Source: Paulownia fortunei
Taxonomy: Eukaryota > Streptophyta > Magnoliopsida > Lamiales > Paulowniaceae
DNA length: 64,000 bases
Reading direction: 5' to 3'
Assembly (NCBI GenBank): GCA_019321725.1
Contig: CM033116.1
Coordinates: 7,334,841-7,398,840, forward strand
A model generated the notes under the pieces. That model was not told where the DNA came from. It did no database searches and saw nothing but the letters and a program-made list of their open reading frames with translations. Below, in pieces: positions 10,640 to 22,055 of this stretch (position 1 is its first letter; every line of letters begins with the position of its first letter). The position numbers and the translations under genes are program-made.

Positions 10640-11250
10640 TGAACGTGTTGAGATTGTGTATAACTAGAATGTAACTCGTGAAATTGAAATCTTTTAATTT
10701 ATGAAATTATCTTGATACAAATTATTTTTGCAGTGATAAGAAATTCCAAAATAGCAAAAAGAATATTAATATATATGTTATAAATTTAAATTGTTTGATT
10801 TTTCAAATTATTTACCTTTCTAATAATCTTCATATTGATGATACATGGCAATAAAGCTAGAATATTAACATAATAGTGCAGTATAACTTGTTCGGATATT
10901 TTGCACTGGGCCTCACACAAAATTCTCTAATTGTCAAATATAAACAAAGGGAAAAGTGCATTTTCAGCCCACAGTTTAGTGGTGTTACAATTTAGTATTA
11001 TGCTTGTAAAAAAGTTTATATGTAGTTATATTAGTTAGTTTTTTTGTTGCAATTTTAGTTTTCATATTAAGTTTTGGATAATAAATTTCACTTGCCTGGT
11101 TAACTACCAGCACCTCCATAAAAGTTGAAAAATCAACTTTTCGATTAAAAAACTCATTTTGCAGTCATCTGTAAATAATAAGAAAAAATAAAAATCTTAT
11201 AAGAAAAATATGAAAATATGGAGTTGGAGTTAAAATATGATTGAAATAGT
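10640..11250. other. AT-rich sequence, nothing recognised
   Basis: About 600 bp between the B3-like exon and the copia relic. No open frame with support, no repeats that recur elsewhere in the window. Confidence 0.5.
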
Positions 11251-11267
11251 CTGTAGCATTATCCGAC

Positions 11268-11489
11268 CTAAACATCTTGATTTTTGATACCAAATTCATT
11301 TTGTACCATGTCATGAAATCGTGGGAGGATTATTCTGACATCAAACTTGTGTATAAACAAGAAAATCAAAGTGACTCTAGTGTAATCATCATTCATCAAT
11401 GAGCGATACAAACCATTATGGTGAGGGACCCAAATATCACTATAAATTAGATAAAATAAAGAAACTGAACTTATCACTGATGGTTGCAC
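11268..11489 (-). pseudogene. copia integrase N-terminal part
   Basis: A 73-codon open stretch. It contains LIYSDIWVPHHNGLYRSL, NDDYTRVTLIFLF and a segment ending FGIK, which align with the integrase core start of plant copia elements (first Asp in H-S-D-x-W-G-P, second in D-D-Y-T-R). The region C-terminal of the second Asp is lost. Confidence 0.7.
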
Positions 11490-12378
11490 ATTTGTGTTTT
11501 AATAATTCACATACATCACAATAAAAACTCTCAATGTCTAACCCCCTAAATAGATAAGGAAACAAAATCTTAAGAATCCTAAATGGCGAGTGTCCAAGTT
11601 TATATCAGACTTTTTCTTTATTGGAAAGGTGACATTCAGAAAGAAACAATAAAGATGATTTGCTCTTGGTAATATTCAATTTACCTAGTGTCTCAAGATA
11701 TCATTGTTCATCCCATTCCTTAGCAAGTCCAATCGTCTTTCCCAAATTTTATTTCTAAAGTGAATAGGAAAAATCACATTGTAACGTAAATCTTTAGTAA
11801 GCTTCCGGATGGAACCAAGATTAGTGGATAGCTTTAGACATGGAGAACAATTTTTAATCTGCAACAGTGGTTAGTGAACCATTGGCTGCGGTAATTTTTC
11901 TATTGTTTGGACAAGGATTATAAGTGCTAAGTTTATGTGATGGATGAGTCATACGATTTGTAGCACCTGAGTCAATGACCGAAGAGTTACCAAAGGTTTC
12001 ATCCGAGACATTTAATCCAATGAAAATAGGAAACTAACAAGAATGTGCTAATGAAAAATTACCCGAAGTTTTCTTAAGGTTTTCCAATAGAGTTCTCAAG
12101 TTCTCAATTTCATCCTAATTGAATCTTCCTTGTTCTCGATGCTTTGTTGACATCCGGTTGGACAATAGACAAGTTATAGGAGTTTCTGGGCAAGTTCATA
12201 TACCAGATAGTGATTGAAAATAAAGTTAGAAATATGAGAAGGAGAAACAGAAAAAACACCGCAGCTACGAAGGCTGCAATCAATTGTTCTATCACAGCAA
12301 TTAAGGCTGGAAACAATTGACTTATCGTAGCAATGAAGGCTGCACGAAAATAGAAAACCAGAAAAAAGAGCCTAAGGC

Positions 12379-12392
12379 TCAGATACCATGAG
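12379..12392 (-). other. copia-type primer binding site
   Basis: The minus strand reads ATGGTATCTGAGCC, one or two changes from the TGGTATCAGAGC motif complementary to initiator tRNA-Met used by plant copia elements. The upstream LTR would end at about 12393 (…ATATCCCTCA) and extend to higher coordinates, but its outer end is not clear. Confidence 0.6.
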
Positions 12393-12395
12393 GGA

Positions 12396-13190
12396 TATTT
12401 TGGAAGAATGATTTTTATTGATAATTCTTTTGTACAAATATACACCTCTATATATACAATTGTTCCTAGCATCAATAATAGAAACTTTCTAACCTAATTA
12501 CATCAGATCCCCTTGATTAGGGGATTGCCTAATCATCTCCCTATTTATAGCTATAACCTCCTAATTTAGCTAATTTGCTAGCCTAGCCAATAAACAGATT
12601 TCATTTTCCATGATTACTATACTGTAGTTAAAAGATAGAGAGATGTGAGTTATACGGAAAACAAACATGATGCCCTTGTATAACAGTGTTAAACAAAAGG
12701 GAACTTTTATGCAAACGCTATAAACTGGAGCCATCACCTCAAATCAGACTTATTGAGTTGTATGCTGCAATAATCTAATTAGAGCAAACTAAAATCCTTA
12801 ATCTATTGCCTCATCTCATGCCCATAACATTTAAATATGTGGCTGAAAAAACACATGCACCAAATAAAGAGGATATTTCTGTCTACCTTATTTATCATAT
12901 TATTCCACTAAATGATGGATTAAGGATTGAAAAACTAGGATAAACTCCACTGTTGGAAAAGTAAATCATACGAGATCAATAAATAACCAATTAAGTGTTA
13001 TCGTAGTGTCCAGTGTGCAGGAGCAGATGAATGATGCATATATTCATTGTAAAACATATTTAAGGTAGTTTGATAGGTTTGAGCAAGTAGGGATCAATTA
13101 ACCAACAAACTCCTTTTTGGTAAACTTTCTGATTTAAATTCTATGGATGCTCAACCGCATACGCAAAAATCAACAGGCAAATCTTCATTT
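12396..13190. other. Probable copia LTR remnant, then unassigned AT-rich DNA
   Basis: The first few hundred bases should be the LTR of the copia relic (minus strand, TATA-like 'ctatatatacaatt' near 12450). I cannot find the outer LTR end or a target duplication. The remainder has no supported feature. Confidence 0.35.
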
Positions 13191-13287
13191 ATTTTCACCA
13201 CCCTTCACTCAGCAAGAAAAGTACAAATAAGATAGACTTTGGGGAGCTCAATTCTGTGAGTAATGTATACGAGCAATCACATGAGTT

Positions 13288-13387
13288 CTTACCACATGTA
13301 AAAGTACCAAGATAATAAAAAGGAGGGCTGGGTGACTTGGTGATAAAAAGGCCTGATATTACTTCACACACTTTCTGAAATGACTGC
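13288..13387 (-). other. Possible isolated exon
   Basis: On the minus strand, a segment preceded by 'cattgcag' and followed by 'gtaagaac' would encode SFQKVCEVISGLFITKSPSP, then PFYYLGTFTC. Both splice consensus signals are good and the frame is open across them. I do not recognise the protein. A captured gene fragment is possible, and so is chance. Confidence 0.25.
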
Positions 13388-13399
13388 AATGGAACTTAG

Positions 13400-14790
13400 C
13401 TTACAAAAGAAATATAGAGAAATGGAAAAATACTCTAACAACTAGAGAAAATCTCACTTTGCACTTTCCAATTTCATTCATCAAATAAGTTTTTATAATG
13501 AGAGTTTAGCCAATCTATATATAGGCTTTACAAAAGAACCACTGAAGAAGGAAATAGAATTCAGCTAGAAAACAAAATCACACTCCAACAAGGAGTCCTA
13601 GTAGATAAAATAGCTACTAATATTCTCCTAACCAAATAAGATATGTAGTTCCCGAATAATGATGTACTATCACATTCCTTCTTGTTCCCATCAGGTAAGC
13701 TAGCAAGTTCTCTTTAGAATTCTCAGGTTCGTTTAACGAATTCCATCTTTCGCATCCAAGAATGATTGGCATAAACATTCTAATTTAACTTTGCTTCTGA
13801 AACGAGCTGATGATATATCTTGTATATGCTGCAAATATCTCACATTAATTTCAAAAGGCAGTCTCTGAGGCTTGAGAAAATCAATTTTATGGTTGTGTAA
13901 TGTCAGCTGAAGCAATCTTTTACACCACTCCGGAGATTCAACTACATTGCATTGGGATCTTGCAGGGATCTTTTACATTCTCTTTTTGGACTGTGTCTGG
14001 CCCTTTTAGCTTGTTACATTTGAAGATACGGTGGGAAGAGTTTATAAGTTTTCCATCCAATTTTCTTATAAAATGGCAAATATGGTCTTTTAATATCAGA
14101 TTCTCAAAATTATAATGCTCATATTTATCCCGAAAGTGATCCTACAAATCAAGAATTGTACGTTGCACTAATTCACATTAATGCGTCTCAAAAGTCAATA
14201 TAATGTGATCTAAAGACTTCTTAGTCAGTCCATCCATAATGAATTGAATTTTATCTTCTCGATTTTTAGAAACTCTTCATAAAGAACGACACTTTGTGTT
14301 GCAAGTCCATCTAGCATATTTGTGACAAACATACATTTTTTTCGCCCTTCGATCTTTTTAGTATGTGCTTTTACCAAAACTAGACATGTATCTAGTAAAC
14401 AAATTTAGAAACTCATGTGAAAACTCACCTGCTCTTACCTTTGTTTCAATTATCCATCGTATATTCTATGGGATGCCTTTGTGCATAAGCATTTTTAATC
14501 TTTCAATTCTAGTTTTATAAATTTTTATAATTGCATTTTTAGAAAGAAAAGCAAATCGCTTCTTGAGAGTTAAAAGAATGTCAACCATTTTGAAAAAGAC
14601 AAGAAAACAGAACGAGAAAAAGAGAAAAAAAACTTTATACAGAGATTTCAGTTATTTAGGAAACTGATAAATTCGACTTCAATAGCCACGGAGTATCATT
14701 ATCTGTTACTTAATCGGGAAAAGAAAAAATAACAGAAAAAAACCTACAAAATAAACAAAGTTAGAGAAAATATGTATATATATACACATA
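13400..14790. other. Unassigned sequence, possible 3' part of the gypsy element
   Basis: About 1.4 kb with broken short frames. Part of it may be the 3' non-coding region of the deleted gypsy element whose integrase end is at 14800-15320. No 3' LTR is found here, so that element must be truncated. Confidence 0.35.
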
Positions 14791-14809
14791 CTAATCATAA
14801 CAAGGGTTA

Positions 14810-15320
14810 TAAAGAAAAATAATTTCCTCTTGTGAAAATTGATTCTCTAGAAATGATTTAAGTATTTGTCCATTTACTTTGAATACGTTACCATTTATAA
14901 GATTCTCAATATCAATCACCCCATAAGGATATAAAAGGACCACTCTATATTGATCTCAAATTTTCAAGAAATAAATAAAATCGAGAATTATAAAGCAAAA
15001 CTTTTTGACCAACCTGAAATATTTTTCTTAAAATTGTATTGTCATGAAATTCTTTGATTATGGCTTTATGAATCTTAGAATTCTCATATGCATCATTTCT
15101 CAATTTTTGACGTTTATTGATTTACAATTTACGCAATTTTGAAGCTTCATCAAGGTTGAAGTTAAACATTTTGATTGTCTAATAAGCTTTATGTTCAAGT
15201 TCAATAGGTAAATGACAAAAATTTTCATAAACTATCTTATAAGAAAACGTGCCTAATGATGTTTTAAAGCTGTTCTATATGCCCAAAGTGTATCGATAAG
15301 TCTAAGAGACCAATTTGCAT
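14810..15320 (-). pseudogene. Integrase C-terminal relic (gypsy)
   Basis: Broken minus-strand frames spell out the Athila-type integrase end. DTLWAYRTALKHH (about 15290) matches the conserved D-x-L-W-A-Y-R-T motif, and FKVNGQILKSFL (about 14880) matches the F-x-V-N-G-Q-R-L-K tail. Stops and indels are frequent. It follows the gag frame directly with no pol sequence between. Confidence 0.65.
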
Positions 15321-15323
15321 TTC

Positions 15324-15668
15324 TTACCAAGTGCCAATTGACTGATGTTTTAAAAAATTAAGCCATGTTTTTACTTTATCTTTTAAAGAAAAAGGAAATA
15401 ATTTGAGCTTAACAATTTTATTTGTACAAGTTTGATCATCAAAAGTGGCACATACTTCATCAAATTCTTTCAGATACAAGTAAAGACTTTTAGAGTCTAA
15501 ACCATGAAAATTGGGAAGTAAAGGAATATACATGGCTTTCGTAAGTTTTTGCATTAAGAGGAAAAATAAAACAAGAATGAGAAGAATTCAAGGAGGTTGC
15601 AAGTTATAACGCATGGTACACACTTGTTTGATTCTCATTTTCATCCTTGATATTTTCATTTTCAGCCA
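15324..15668 (-). pseudogene. gag relic (Athila/Tat type)
   Basis: The likely gag start is at 15668 (MAENENIKDENENQ). The best open part is 15554-15324, which contains YIPLLPNFHGLDSKSLYLYL, then a segment ending LKLFPFSLKDKVKTWL. This is the retrotransposon gag core, with the conserved (K/R)L-x-L-F-P-F-S-L-(K/R)-D-K-(V/A)-K-x-W-L. The frame ends at LKHQSIGTW, a conserved gag site, and then joins integrase sequence. Confidence 0.75.
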
Positions 15669-15713
15669 TGGTGGAAGTGTGTAGAGGTGACTCAAATAAA
15701 TTTCAAAATAAAG

Positions 15714-17263
15714 TGATAAGTGCATATTTTGACATATTTTTGTATCAAATCCTTTATACTTTTATTGCTTTATTCTTGTTAATATTATTGTTTTATTAAT
15801 GTTTTGTGTTAGGGAATAAATGGAAGCATGTTTCCAGACTTGTGCAGTTTTTGTAATTTGAGCATAACTTCATGATCAAAAGCCCTATGGACCTGAAACT
15901 TATTTCATTTGAAATCCAAGAGATAGAGGTACAATGTTTATGTTTGAGGCTCAGCCCAATTCAGATCAGAGTTCAGCCCAGTATTGACTTATTTTACCAA
16001 TTCGGTTATATATCTTGAGCCCAAATTTATTTTGGGCTGAAATTAGGTTATGTTATACCCAAGAGGTAAATACACAAGTTTTCTAAAGATAAGATGGTGT
16101 GAAAATATGTCAAAATGGTAAAACCATAGGCTGCACTTTGCTGCTGATGTTAAAGAGCGGCTCTTGGACATGACTCGGTAATTTGACCATATCTCCTTCA
16201 TCCGACCTCCAAATTTGACAAAAGATATATGAAAATATATCAGCGCTGAAAGATATACAATTTTTATTCTTTATATATCTTCAAAATCTGGCTATATCTG
16301 ACCGAAACATATAATTCAATTCATTGGGTGAGAAATTTGTTTAACAACTGACCAACTCTTGGCAACTAGCATACCACTTGATTAATCCCTACATTATTTG
16401 TTTGGCCTCTAGCTTACTCCAAATACTATAAATAGGCCATGTATTAAGCTTGTAAGAGTAGGGGGTAGAGGGTTTCTTTAGGCTAAATTATGTAGTTTGT
16501 ATGTTTTCTAGTATTGTAAGTTTTCTAGTAGTAATAGAAATGCATTCTCTAGTTTCTCTTATATTTTTAGTCTTTGTTTCTTTTATTATGTCTTTCTAAA
16601 TTTTATTTTGGTGAGGAAAAAGGGTGAATCTCTTGATGGAAGAAGAGAAATGGTTATAAGGATAGAAATTGTTTAAGTATGTTGTATTATTATTTTTATT
16701 TTTGATCTAAACCCTACTTGTTTTGTGGTGATTCTTGATTTATGTATCTCCAATGGCACAATAAATACTTGAGTTCATTTAGCTTATTGTACGGTTTTAC
16801 CCCACCGACTGCTAATGTGAAACCTTGATTTGTTGTTGACGAAGGTGTACATAAATGCTTGATCCCATAAATAAGTGTTGGCGTTAAGAGATAATTTGCA
16901 ATAGTAAGACAATATCATGATTACCTTATTGCATGAGTTACTTGATAATATCTTCCCATTGGAACCTTCATTATGTATGGATTCCAATTGTGGCAATTAA
17001 TAGAGGTAAAAAGAATAAATAACCATTTCTCTATCCAAAACTCAAGAGTGGATCCCTAATCCTCAGTACTTTTATTACTTCGGTTTTTCTTTAGTTACAT
17101 CATCATTAATTGTTCATATATTTTGATTCATATAAACTCCATCTTTTTAAAAATATAAACTTGAATTCTTCAAACAACTTCCCTGTGGATCGACCTCGGA
17201 CTCACGAGAAATTTATTACTTACTACAACCTGCACTTGGGTTTGCAACCTTAAAGTTGTAGCA
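15714..17263 (+). mobile_element. Solo LTR, family 1, with target duplication TAAAG
   Basis: A 1,550-bp LTR beginning TGATAAGTGCATATTTTGAC and ending ...TTAAAGTTGTAGCA. The 5-bp duplication TAAAG is at 15709-15713 and 17264-17268. It is inverted relative to the host element and interrupts the leader between PBS and gag. Other copies of this LTR are at 17425-20779 (host element's own LTR) and 47157-48770. Confidence 0.9.
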
Positions 17264-17400
17264 TAAAGTTCCAGAATTATTTCTAACTAAACAATGAGAA
17301 TTATGACTACGATACCATATGAACATATAATCATAAAGAAAATAAACACACAATATTTATAGAGGAGAAATATTTACAAACTTGAATACTTACCTTGCCT

Positions 17401-17418
17401 TCCCCAGCAGCAGCGTTA
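17401..17418 (-). other. Primer binding site
   Basis: The minus strand reads TAACGCTGCTGCTGGGGA, 6 bp inside the LTR. It resembles TGGCGCCGTTGCCGGGGA, the complement of plant tRNA-Asp used by Athila-type elements. Most differences are G-to-A or C-to-T, as expected from methylcytosine decay. Confidence 0.65.
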
Positions 17419-17424
17419 AAAACT

Positions 17425-20400
17425 TGCTACAACTTTAAGGTTGCAAATCTAAGTGCAGGTTGTGTCAAGTAATAAATTTTTTGGGAGTCCGAGATTCATC
17501 CACAGGGAAGTTGTTTGAAGTTTTTAGGTTTATATTTCTCAAAAGATAGGCTGAATGTGGTTTAGAATATAAAGAAAAATTTATACTATAACTAAGAAAT
17601 CAAAGTAATAAAAGTATTGAGAATTAGGAATCCGCTTTTGAATTTTGGATAGAAGAATGATCATTTATTACTTTTACCTCTTTTAAATACCACAATTGGA
17701 ATCCACACATAATAAAGTTTTCAATGAAAATATATTATCAAATGGCTCATACAATATGGTAATCATGATATGGTCTTAGTGTTCATAAATTATATTTTAA
17801 CACTAATACTTGTTTATGAGATCAAGTATTTATGCACACTTCTATCTACAACAAATCAAGGTTTCGCATTAGCAGTCGGTGGGGTAAAACCGTACATCAA
17901 GCTAAATAAATCCAAGTATTTGTTATGCTATTGGTGATACAGAAATCAAGAATCACCACAAAATAAGGAGGATTTCAATAAAAAAATTAAAACAATAATA
18001 CAACACAATTAAACATTATGCACCTTTATAACCGTTCCTCTTCCTCTATCAAGAGCTTCACCCTTTCTCCCCAGCTAAATGAAATTTAAAAATACATAAT
18101 TAAAATAGAAAAGACTAAAAATAGAAGAAAAACTAAAGAATACATTTCTATTACTACTAGAGAATACATTTCTATTCCCTTGTCAGGGTTTTTGTGTGTC
18201 TTGAATGCCATCCAAGAGTCCCTATTTATATAGAAGAGTTCCTAGATTGATATCTCCAAATTCACTCCAAATTAACTTCAAATGTAATCTAAATTCATAT
18301 GTCATTTTCAAATTTACATTTTGTCATTCATTTTTCTCCTTTCAATTAGCTAATTTTGGAAAAGTGCTCAACTTGAAATTTGCAGATTTGTCCTTTATTT
18401 TTCAACTTGAATCACCTAATTCTAACCACTAAGGAAAATTTTATGTTTGATTTAAGGAGACGTGTCAACATAGATATATTCCTTCCAATACTCTCACTTA
18501 GACAAATTTTCTACTATAATCAAGGTTGAATTGGGCTGAACTTCCAACAACAAAGTTATATTTCTATCTTTTGGCTTTTAATCGAAGTAATTATGGTATA
18601 TAACCTAAAACTTAGAAACCCACCTATATAATGAGTAGACAATTAGGGAAGACCGTTTAAAAAATAGATGTAGTAGCAACTACAAGAAAAGAAAAGGATT
18701 TTTCACTTCACCAATTATCTATGCGTACAGGTAAGTTGCTTTCATTTTTATCTGAGGTTCAGTATATATATTATTAGAATAAATCAATCCCCCTAATACA
18801 TTGATATTTAGTTAAAAAGGGTATTATCATACTGATTGAATGTACATTCGAATATAATAATAATACTTTGAGATTTCAATTGATGACAAAAAAAAAAAAA
18901 AAACGATAGTAGCAGACCATATGAATTGGGTTTGTAAGTGGAAATTCAACTTTGCCATGGTTAATATTTTATTGGTTTCCTGTGATTTGAACTAATTAAT
19001 CAAAATTATAGTGTAAGATTTCATATTAACTTCTAAGATCTTAGTATGATGTAATGGTTGTTGAGGCTGAATATAGATGATACTTATCTATTCTTTAATT
19101 GGTATGATCGAAAGTCTAATTGTGAATATTTAATTGTGTAAATCTTAAAAATCGTGAGATAAGTAGATTGCTTATTGATTCGTAACAAGTTTATTAAACC
19201 GAGTAGTATATGAATAATTAACTTTTTTTAAGCGAATACAATTCCGAAACTATTAGGGAACATGTAAGCAGCCAATTCAAATTGAAGAACAAATTTTTTT
19301 AGTTTTTCTATCAATTTAAGATTAATTTCATAAACTATTATTCTTCGATCATGATTTTTATTATTGTTGTAGATCGGCTTGAGGGTGTTTGAAGTAAACT
19401 TAGAAGTCCTTGATAGATCTTAGATTTCGGTGAATTTCAGGTAAGTAATCTTTCACTTTTCTAGTGTATAAATCGTATATGTAGTATTTTGGTGTGTGTT
19501 GAGAATTATCATTTTAGGTGGATCAAGCAAGTTTATATTATCTATTGAATGTGAAAATAACTTTATAAATGTGATTCGTTGTGTATATGTGATTTTGGAA
19601 ATGAACTGTTAAAAATGTGATTTGGTGAAATCGTTAGTTTTGAAACTATTGTTGAGACCCATATGCATAGTGGCTATTCCGGAATTGACCAGGGCAATCG
19701 AGACCAACTGGGGTTAACTATTAGTTCATGACCCAGGACAGAGGGGTGAAGCCTACCACGTGACCCAAGACAGAGGGGTTAAGCCTGCCATGTGACCTAT
19801 GTTGCCTTGTATATGGTGGATATAATTTGTTTCATCTTGTTATTAAATTTTTTTGTCTTGTACTCAGTTCTTAGCATGATCATGATATTGGTTCTATTTG
19901 AGTATTTATTTTTATTGGTTATATACATATATATTTTTAGCTTGCTTGATCCACCTAGTGGAGTGTTGAGTTATTTATTGGGTCGTCGTGCTCATGATTC
20001 TATTAATATTTTTTTTAGATATCGAGACTTAGTAGCTTGGAAGAAAAATTCCTGAAATACGAGGAAGTTTATGGAAGGAGTTCAAACTTTTATTTTATTT
20101 TTTTAGAAGTTAGTGATCGAATGAATTTTATTATTGAGAATGTATTATCTTCATGGACTCAGTGGTTGATTTTAGACATAACTATATATATATTTGGGGA
20201 TTTTTACATGATTTATCCTTATTCTATTCGAATGATTGTTTACAAATTGTTGGTTCATTTTGTTAATGCATTATGATTTGAGGGTATAGATGCTTTATAC
20301 CAATGATTTCTAATGGATTAAATGAAAACTATTGGGTTAGCCTTGCAGGCTTTTGTGATGATCTCAAGAGCTTGTGGCAGTTGTCATGGCCTTGGGTTCT

Positions 20401-20779
20401 GGGCGTGACAACTTTTGAGCATGGAGTTATGCCCAAAATATTAAAACTGTACAAGTCTAGAAACATGCTGATTTTAAGCCCAACAATCACTTGCAAAGTC
20501 CAAGTTTCTTGCTTATATTTTGATTTACACATGATGGACTTAGGCAAAAGTGACCATTTTCTTCTAATTTTGATGCTTTTTTGATCCAATAAAATAATAT
20601 CTTCCAACTTCCTCACGAAATGTGTTGTCTTCTTTGGTTTTATTTTAGCTCTTTTTGATATCTTTTTATTCATTGATTCCCTAACACAAAACTTTAATAA
20701 AACTATAATATTAACAAGAATAAAACAAGGTAAGTATAAAGAATTTGATACAAAAATATGTCAAAATATGCATTTATCA
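17425..20779 (-). repeat. LTR family 1, 5' LTR split by an insertion
   Basis: It starts TGCTACAACTTTAAGG at 17425 and ends ...AAATATGCATTTATCA at 20779 (plus-strand reading, i.e. inverted). It matches 47157-48770 collinearly up to 'ggcttttaatc' near 18583 and again from 'gagcatggagttatg' near 20418. The intervening ~1.83 kb is a separate insertion. Confidence 0.8.
18584..20410 (+). mobile_element. LTR-like element, family 2, copy A (inserted in LTR family 1)
   Basis: Interrupts the family 1 LTR. From about 19370 onward it matches the family 2 copies at 58005-60984: 'gtaagt…tttcacttttc', 'ttggatcaagcaagtttata', then the minisatellite 'gacccaagacagaggggtta'. It ends gttagccttgcaggctttt…ggcgtgaca, the shared 3' terminus. 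The first ~800 bp have no counterpart, so the left boundary is estimated from the interrupted LTR. Hydrophobic open frames near 19792-20276 are not supported as genes. Confidence 0.6.
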
Positions 20780-21001
20780 ATTACAATATTATTAATTAAC
20801 ATACTGATGATTTAGTTATATTGTGCCTAACTTAATTAAATACGTAGTAATTGCATTCTAATGTAAGTAAGGTTCTCAAGGAAATTCTACTCATGTGACT
20901 TTACTATCAAATCTTCAATTTCTATTTATACTCACTATTGGTAACTTTACCATAACACATTTCTCGTATTATAACAAAGAGTAAGATATATATCAAATAT
21001 A
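20780..21001 (+). promoter_or_regulatory. Promoter region of peptide-gene copy 1
   Basis: About 220 bp, shared with the regions upstream of copies 2 and 4, including 'ttagttatattgtgcctaac', 'ttaattaaatac' and 'ctcatgtgactttactatc'. A TATA box, TATTTATA, is at 20923-20930, about 72 bp before the ATG. The family 1 LTR ends at 20779 and may have cut away or replaced more distal control sequence. Confidence 0.6.
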
Positions 21002-22055
21002 ATGGCTTCTAAAAGAGGCTTTATTTTGGTATTGGTGTTGATAGTCATAATTTTTTCATGCTAGAGTGAGGCTCGTAATGTTGTGGAGACAAATTCAAGT
21101 CCAGTCGACACTTGCCATCTTAGAAAAGAAAAGATATCCCCACTTGTTATTAGTTCTCTTATTGGTGGTTGTGAACAGTCTACTACTGCATAAAACATTG
21201 TAGATCATCCAACCACTTAGGATCACCTTGAAAAAATAGACTCAAGTATGGCCGACCCTAGTCATCTTGGAGAAAAAAAGATACTCCCGAAAGTTCTTTG
21301 TGGTCTTCTAGGTGGTTGTGAACAGTCTATTACAACATGAAAGTTTGTGATTCATCTTGCCTGTAAGGATGTGCAAGAAAAAAAAAGTACTCAAGCATGA
21401 CCGACCCTTGTCATCTTGGAGAAAAAAAGATATCCCCATATGTTATTTGTTCTCCTATTAATGGTTGTGAATGATCTACTGCAGTGTGAACCATTGTATA
21501 TCATCCAACCACTATGAATCTACAAGAAAATATGGATCAAGCATGGCCAACCCTAGTAATCTTGGAGAAGAAAATATACCGCTAGAATTTGTTTGTTCTC
21601 TTCTAGGTGGTTGTGAACAGTCTATTACAATATCAACTTTTGTGAATCATTTTGCTTCTAAGAATCTGTAGGAAAAAAAGGACACAAACATGGCCACCCC
21701 TAGTCATTTTGGAGAAGGAAAGATACCCTCAGAAGTTGTTTGTTCCCTTCTTGGTGGTTGTGAACAATTTGTTAGAACATCAAAGTTTGTGATCATCTTG
21801 CTTATGAGAAGCTGCATGAAAAAAAGGACACAAACATGGCCACCCCTAGTCATTTTGGAGAAGGAAAGATACCCTCAGAAGTTGTTTGTTCCCTTCTTGG
21901 TGGTTGTGAACAATTTGTTAGAACATCAAAGTTTGTGATCATCTTGCTTATGAGAAGCTGCATGAAAAAAAGGATACAAACATGGCCACCACTAGTCATC
22001 TTGGAGATGAAAAATACCCCTAAAAGTTCTTTGTTCTCCTCTAGGTGGTTGTTAA
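21002..22055 (+). pseudogene. Tandem-repeat secreted peptide precursor, copy 1 (broken)
   Basis: From the ATG at 21002 the frame reads MASKRGFILVLVLIVIIFSC, a typical signal peptide. A stop follows, then SEARNVVETNSSP. Seven repeats of about 147 bp follow. Their cores are of the type IPPEVLCSLLGGCEQS, followed by TTSKFVNHLA-like and KDVQEK-like segments and a SSMADPSHLGEEK spacer. The last repeat terminates with GGC-stop at 22053-22055. Several stops (in the signal region, after STTA and after ITT) and frameshifts disable it. Repeats 5 and 6 are an exact 146-bp duplication. The family is not recognised. The likely role, by inference, is a secreted precursor of small two-cysteine peptides. Confidence 0.6.
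21674..21969. repeat. Exact 146-bp tandem duplication within copy 1
   Basis: Two consecutive units (MATPSHF start codons at 21690 and 21836) are identical over 146 bp. Both carry the same one-base deletion ('gtgatcat' instead of 'gtgaatcat'), so the duplication happened after the frame was lost. Confidence 0.9.

Larger units (their letters stand above)
11250..12395 (-). mobile_element. Degenerate Ty1/copia element: PBS, gag end, protease, integrase start
   Basis: On the minus strand, from high to low coordinate, I read: ATGGTATCTGAGCC near 12392 (initiator-Met-type PBS, mutated); near 11990-11880 a protease active site in the form VIDSGATNRMTHPSHKL; a pre-integrase segment with CDVCEL near 11500; and the integrase start SDIWVPHHNGLYRSLMNDDY, then a block ending ILPRFHDMVQNEFGIK. 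Frames shift repeatedly. RT and RNase H are missing, so the element is truncated at about 11250. Confidence 0.75.
14790..20779 (-). mobile_element. Internally deleted Ty3/gypsy element (Athila-like), 3' truncated
   Basis: On the minus strand: 5' LTR (20779 to 17425, split by another insertion), PBS (17418 to 17401), gag start near 15668, a gag fragment (15554 to 15324), then directly the integrase C-terminus (about 15320 to 14810). Protease, RT, RNase H and most of integrase are missing. A solo LTR of the same family sits in reverse between PBS and gag. The outer LTR end, ATGCATTTATCA, lies right against the promoter of peptide-gene copy 1. Confidence 0.75.

Noticed and set aside
19792..20276. 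Two hydrophobic frames that look membrane-like
   Set aside because: They lie inside the family 2 LTR-like copy. Phe/Ile/Leu richness follows from T-rich sequence, and the same region is not open in copies D1 or D2.
20303..20673. Opposed frames of 93 and 114 codons
   Set aside because: They span the junction of family 2 and family 1 LTR sequence, so they cannot be an ancestral gene.
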